The position numbers and the translations under genes are program-made. Below the pieces are notes generated by a model. That model did no database searches. It was not told the origin of the DNA and saw nothing but the letters and a program-made list of their open reading frames with translations. From Helicoverpa zea (lineage: Eukaryota; Arthropoda; Insecta; Lepidoptera; Noctuidae): a stretch of 64,000 bases of DNA. This document shows, one piece after another, positions 59,516-64,000 of the stretch. The stretch's first letter is position 1, and every line of letters starts with the position of its first letter. Location of the stretch: positions 6,324,001 to 6,388,000 of the forward strand of contig NC_061472.1 of the NCBI RefSeq assembly GCF_022581195.2, written 5' to 3'.

Positions 59516-59968
59516 GGCACATTATAGCAGCACCGCAACAGCACGGCGGCAGCACGGCGTCGCCTCGAATTAAGACTACGGCGAGCGGACAGCGCGCCAA
59601 CCACTCGCTGTCCGCTCGGCCGCGAGGTGTAAGCTTGCTGTCACAGCAAACTCAATATTATTATAAGACGATTATGATTGATGTTATGATTGAACACGAC
59701 GTAATGACGTTGTTTCGCTGCCGGCTCGGAGTCGGCGCGCAATTAGCACGCCGTCGGCGCGCTGTACGCATGAGGACCGCTCGCTTGCAGCACGCGGGCG
59801 GCGAGTCGAGTTGTGTGGAAGCGGCAAGCACGCTGACTGCTCGCCGTGGGCTTTTTCATATTGACATTACGAAATATATTATAATATGCACGATTTAATG
59901 CTCTAAATTGAATGACAACTTAAATGCTGGTGTGGAGCCGTGCTGTTGCGGTGCCGCTATAATGTGCC
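59516..59968. mobile_element. Non-autonomous DNA transposon / MITE (about 450 bp)
   Basis: ggcacattatagcagcaccg, then caacagcacggc at the left is the complement of gccgtgctgttgcggtgccg, ctataatgtgcc at the right (one mismatch in about 32 bp). The interior is GC-rich with gcgagcggacagcg / cgctgtccgctcg. The flanking bases do not give a clear target duplication. The 128-codon frame 59512-59898 lies inside and looks non-coding. Confidence 0.75.
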
Positions 59969-59969
59969 A

Positions 59970-62030
59970 TAACCTTAACTCTGAAATTCAACAAAGAAAG
60001 ATCCAAAATCGTGACAAGAATAAACGCATCTCACAATCCGAGACATTAACGTTTAACTTAAAGTAATATACTAAAGCCTGTAGTTAATACTACTGCCTCA
60101 AGTTAATTGCAGTTGCAGTTACAGTTAATTGCCAATTACTGACCGCCGCAGCCTCTGAGAGTAACTCAGTAAAGTTATATTCATCCCGGCTGATGTATGT
60201 GAGAACATTTTGCTTTGTCACTTGAACTGGAAGATGGGTAAAAGCTGGGTCTCTAGAGACGAAGGATCCTTTATGCATTGGTTTTTCTAGACAGGATAGT
60301 CATTTATTTTAAAGGAAATCATTAGTGGTCTTTGTGCTTTGTAGCATATTAGTTCGTATACATTTGTTTAGTGAACCAAAAGTGTGTATGAGTTGGCACG
60401 AGTCCACTGCTAGCATAAATTTTGTAGAGGTATTTTAGAAATGTTTGTACGCAATTTGTTAGTTTTACTAAAGCGAGTAAAATAGAAGAAACGATTGCAG
60501 GTGGAATTGCGGTTGAATCATTGTAATTTAAAGTCGCGATTAAGAATTTAACAAAATATTAAAAGTTATTTTTTGTATTAACACTATACACTTATCTCTA
60601 TATACACTTATCTCTAATATTAATTTTAAGACATTCTAATATTAATATCATTCCTATGGGGTTATTTTTTATTAGTCCACCAGTCTGAATCGGTTTTACT
60701 ACCTATTATATTATACCTAGTATTTCGTACACCTACATAAAAGTAGATTGGAGTATCTGCGATTGGCTGAGATTTCCCCCTACACACAGACCTTTAGTTT
60801 CAAACTATTATTTTCCTTTAAAGTTGAGACTAAGTGCGCATTTCTAGAACTAAGGAGAAAAGTTTAGTTTTCAAGTGTGTTTGATAGTTCTTGAGTAAGA
60901 TAAACTATGTCGTTAGCGGAAGTAACGCGTATTACACCACCATAGAATTGAAATAAAGTCTTCAAAGTAAAAAGAGGGTTGGAATAAAAAGAGATTGGAA
61001 AGTGTACTTAATCATTATTATCCGTAAGATAAAGAAATCCACATAATATAACGTGGAAAGATCGGAACATATTTTTTCGTGAGTCGGCAAAGTAATTGAA
61101 AGAAACCATGTCAATAAGATACCCTTATTCTGCCAGTCAAGTTAATCAAAGGACTCAAGCTTGATTGTGAAGGAATATCGATTTGGATTTTATACATACG
61201 AGTAGAACTTTACACGATATATATAAGTTGGTGAACTGTATTCAGTTCGGCGACAGTCGGCCGACAATTGACCCGATTGTTGGTTGGTTGGTTGGTTGGT
61301 TGGTTGGTTGGTTGGCAACATTTTTTTCAAGGAAAATCGTGTATCCAGACATATTTTCAGTCCGTCTGATGATGGGTAAATCCGCGATCGTTGTAAGGTG
61401 TGTACTAACATTCACCTCTATATTGATATATGAGCCTGAACAAACTATCGGCTGACTAAAAGTTTGCAATGTATGGGTACTCTAAATCTACAGTGAAACA
61501 ACATTTTTGACATAGCTTGAAATAATTTCAGACTTTATTTTATTGTAGGCTTTATCACAATGAGACATTTTTCAAGGGCTCAGAAAGGCTACTCATTCTT
61601 TGTCAACAATACAATGGAATGAGTAGATTCTCCTCATACCCTAACAAGAATAACAGTTTTTCTTTATAAAAGGATTTTCGTGAAAAGCTGTTCAGGGATT
61701 TTAAACTTATGTTTATGAGCAATTACTAGGCAGCACTGAAAGTAATACTTGAATTTATTTTATGTTTATTTCTCACATGGGTACTTGTGGGCGAGTGAGA
61801 AATAACTTCGTTGGAATAGTAGCAGGAAAAATGTGGTATCGGCTCATATTTACATTGTTCGTAGAAAGATTCTCTGGTAGTATTGATCAGTTCTGGAATA
61901 TTCTTTCATGGAATCCGAGCAACAATCAGTTCTGTTCGTTTAGGAGAATATAGCGTTTATACTAAATATTTATTCAGATTCTAATGCTTTCATTGGTATG
62001 TTAATATGCGGTTTGAGCAACATTTATGTA
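59970..62030. other. Intergenic AT-rich region
   Basis: Contains a (GGTT)n microsatellite at 61278-61315 and a short local duplication (tatacacttatctcta twice, 60590-60620). No gene recognised. Confidence 0.4.
61278..61315. repeat. (GGTT)n microsatellite
   Basis: About nine uninterrupted ggtt units. They create spurious WLVGWLVGW and NQPTNQPTN frames on the two strands. Confidence 0.95.
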
Positions 62031-62044
62031 AAATATGCATTAAG

Positions 62045-62144
62045 TTTATTTCTCCGGTGCCACCTGGTAGACCGAGGGAACTTCTGCCTGCACCCGGATA
62101 AAATGTAGCCTATATTTCTTACTCCCGCACTCAGAGACATTTAA
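62045..62144 (-). mobile_element. Helitron fragment interrupted by a MITE
   Basis: tctccggtgccacctggtag, then gcacccggataaaatgtagc, ctatatttcttactcccgc resembles the Helitron body at 16632. It is cut at 62145 by the next element, and no clear continuation was found after it. Confidence 0.45.
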
Positions 62145-62545
62145 GGGTGCGTTCGTATCTGGCGAATGCGCCGCGAATGCGCAGCACGCGAGCCGATCGC
62201 GAGGTGTCCGCGAGCTGCGCGCGTGCAGTCACTGCAATAGTTCGGTGCGCCTCTTTAGCGCAACTTACGCAAGGCTCGTATAGAGCGCGCGAGCGGCGCG
62301 CGATCTGCGCGCAATCAGTTCTCGCCCTTACAGTTCCGTATATTGGCTTAGTACTATCGAAGATGGCAGACGTCGCGCGCCGCCTGCGCGCCGCTCGCGT
62401 GCGGCGCTTAGGTCGCGCGCGAGCTGCGCGCGGGCGGCGCAGAAGCGGCGCACGAACAAAAATGCACGCGCGCAGCTCGCGGACAGCTCGCGATCGGCTC
62501 GCGTGCTGCGCATTCGCGGCGCATTCGCCAGATGTGGACGCACCC
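62145..62545. mobile_element. 401-bp MITE with about 85-bp terminal inverted repeats, PIF/Harbinger type
   Basis: Both ends, read inward, give GGGTGCGT..., then ATCTGGCGAATGCGCCGCGA, atgcgcagcacgcgagccga and tgtccgcgagctgcgcgcgt, with only a few mismatches. TAA flanks both sides (62142-62144 and 62546-62548). It is strongly GC-rich. Open frames on both strands (62147-62548, 62328-62543) are mirror images produced by the inverted repeats. Confidence 0.88.
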
Positions 62546-62548
62546 TAA

Positions 62549-63741
62549 TGATTACTTAAGTCACTCCTTAGTGACAAATTCTCATAGAAATTCTGCACTA
62601 AGGAACGGCTTAAGCAACCGTTAAATGTATCTGAGTATGTCCATTAGAGTCTAAATTACCATAGCTGTGTTGCAGATATTTTTATCTGTTCAGTAGGGCA
62701 GTTGGCTATTAAAAATTGTCAGTTACTTTCATCGCTTGTAAACGAAAACATTAGGTAATACAAAATTTCACAGTTGCCATGTAAGAAGAACAAAACCAAT
62801 AATTAGTGAGTTGCTACCTATATTTTGTCTTCATTTACGTAATATGTATACATACACAGATGAATAATTTAGTAGGCAGTCGTGTCACGTACAATTAATA
62901 CAAAACTCGGTATTGCGTGAGAGCCTGAAATCACACATAATGTTATAGTGTGTAGAAGGAGGCATACAAGGCCATCTTGATAATAATTCGGATCATTATT
63001 TGTTACCCCTAATAGCAGGGTTGTGAAAGTTTATTAGCTTATATAAGGGTTTCTTTGAACAATGAGTAATGCAAGCGTGGTTCTTGTGAATATATTAGTC
63101 ATATCTTTTAGGGGATGACTCAAGTCTAGGCTTCTTATAAGTTGTGCAATATTTAATTCTTGGTATAGAAATATTTATTTATTTTTATTTATTTCGGTTG
63201 TAAAAGTAACCAAAGAAATGACTCAAGCTATCAAGAAATCTATAATTATATTATGAAGCTGAAGAGTTTGTTAGTTTGAACGCTTATCTAAATTAAACTG
63301 ATTAATAGACTTATTTGAATAACAATTTATGTGTTAGTCAAGCAATTTATTGAAAAAGGCTATATATAGGCTACTTTTTATCCAGGTGCCCGGAGTAGCA
63401 CCACTGGATGTGGCTGAAACCGCTAATAAATTAACCTACAATTTCATGTTAAAGTTAGTCTCACAATATATAGGATTATAGGTACATAACAACTTCCATT
63501 CATTGTCTTGTCTAACATTTAACGAACATTGAAACAAAAGTTTTTCATTAATTTGCGAGGCTTTGTTACCTTTCAGTTAAAACGTAACAAAGTCGTTAGC
63601 GCATTTATTTCGTAACAAGTTCGTAATAGTTGTCGGTTTTTGTTGAACTCGGATTAAACTAGCTTTGGAACTCGCTAATTAAAACTTTTTGGGCTTTAAT
63701 GGTGGTTCATTGAAATTTTATTTCACTTGTGTGTGATGTGA
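62549..63741. other. Intergenic AT-rich region
   Basis: A Helitron-like fragment (ggctactttttatccaggtg) lies at about 63368-63425. Nothing else recognised. Confidence 0.4.
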
Positions 63742-64000
63742 GTGAGGGACGTTACGCATCGGATCAATTCTGGATGGATGAAGTGGCGACAGGTAACTAG
63801 CACTATCTGTGACCCACGGATGCCTCTCAAACTGAAGGGCAAAATCTACAAAACCGTCATAAGACCTGTCGTCCTGTATGGATCAGAGTGTTGGGCATTG
63901 AAAAAGAAGGATGAGAAAAGAGTGCATGTAGCAGAGATGAGAATGTTGAGATGGATGTGTGGTGTTACCAGAATGGACAAAGTGAGGAATGAGTATATCA
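63742..64000 (+). pseudogene. RTE-like reverse transcriptase C-terminal fragment, cut by window end
   Basis: Open frame without stop: VRDVTHRINSGWMKWRQVTS, CDPRMPLKLKGKIYKTVIRP, VVLYGSECWALKKKDEKRVH, VAEMRMLRWMCGVTRMDKVR. DVTHRIxxGWMKWR...LYGxECWA...AEMRMLRWMCG is the very common RTE-type C-terminal domain in animal genomes. It begins abruptly after a stop at 63739-63741, so it is 5'-truncated. The ORF is still open at 64000. Confidence 0.88.

Noticed and set aside
61183..61469. ORFs with WLVGWLVGWL or NQPTNQPTN
   Set aside because: Generated by the (GGTT)n microsatellite at 61278-61315.
62147..62548. 133-codon Ala/Arg-rich ORF and its minus-strand twin
   Set aside because: They lie in the long inverted arms of a MITE. 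The two proteins share the same start because the arms are complementary.

Overview
The window looks like nuclear DNA of a moth or butterfly (Lepidoptera). I infer this from the AT-rich, repeat-dense introns, the lepidopteran-type Helitrons (CTAG...TATAATATTAGTATAGA type), tRNA-derived SINEs with (ATC)n tails, RTE-like reverse transcriptase tails, and an insect-type class 5 semaphorin. The species cannot be named from sequence alone.

One complete protein-coding gene is supported: a class 5 semaphorin (Sema5c/Sema5A/B type) on the + strand. I resolved 19 coding exons between 2621 and 31481. Every junction is GT-AG, every phase agrees, and the summed length is 3315 nt (1104 residues plus stop). 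The protein has, in order, a signal peptide, sema domain, PSI domain, seven thrombospondin type 1 repeats (one atypical), one transmembrane helix and a roughly 115-residue cytoplasmic tail. It should be a cell-surface guidance or adhesion molecule. A 5' non-coding exon must lie upstream of the acceptor at 2600-2601 and was not located. The 3' UTR probably runs 1.3 to 3.7 kb past the stop.

The introns hold most of the mobile DNA. Intron 15 (21196-28046) carries the most striking structure: a 5.3-kb DIRS-type, tyrosine-recombinase retrotransposon. It has perfect 162-bp inverted terminal repeats, an internal complementary region that reproduces the joined ends of the element around an ATT/AAT core, and decayed RT, RNase H and recombinase reading frames. 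It appears to sit inside a smaller DNA-transposon remnant that carries a truncated THAP zinc finger. Other intronic items are a perfect 93-bp inverted repeat ending 23 nt before the last exon, an 8-copy perfect 46-bp minisatellite, a 5S-rRNA-like segment, and a degenerate copy of part of a thrombospondin exon.

Downstream of the gene (about 35-64 kb) no second complete gene could be supported. This part holds MITEs with TWA target duplications (PIF/Harbinger type), Helitrons, SINE heads, a 930-bp minisatellite, RTE-like reverse transcriptase fragments (54.06-54.75 kb and at the right edge), one candidate exon near 40.75 kb, and CpG-rich stretches (47.65 and 57.6 kb) that could be promoters of genes lying beyond the window.
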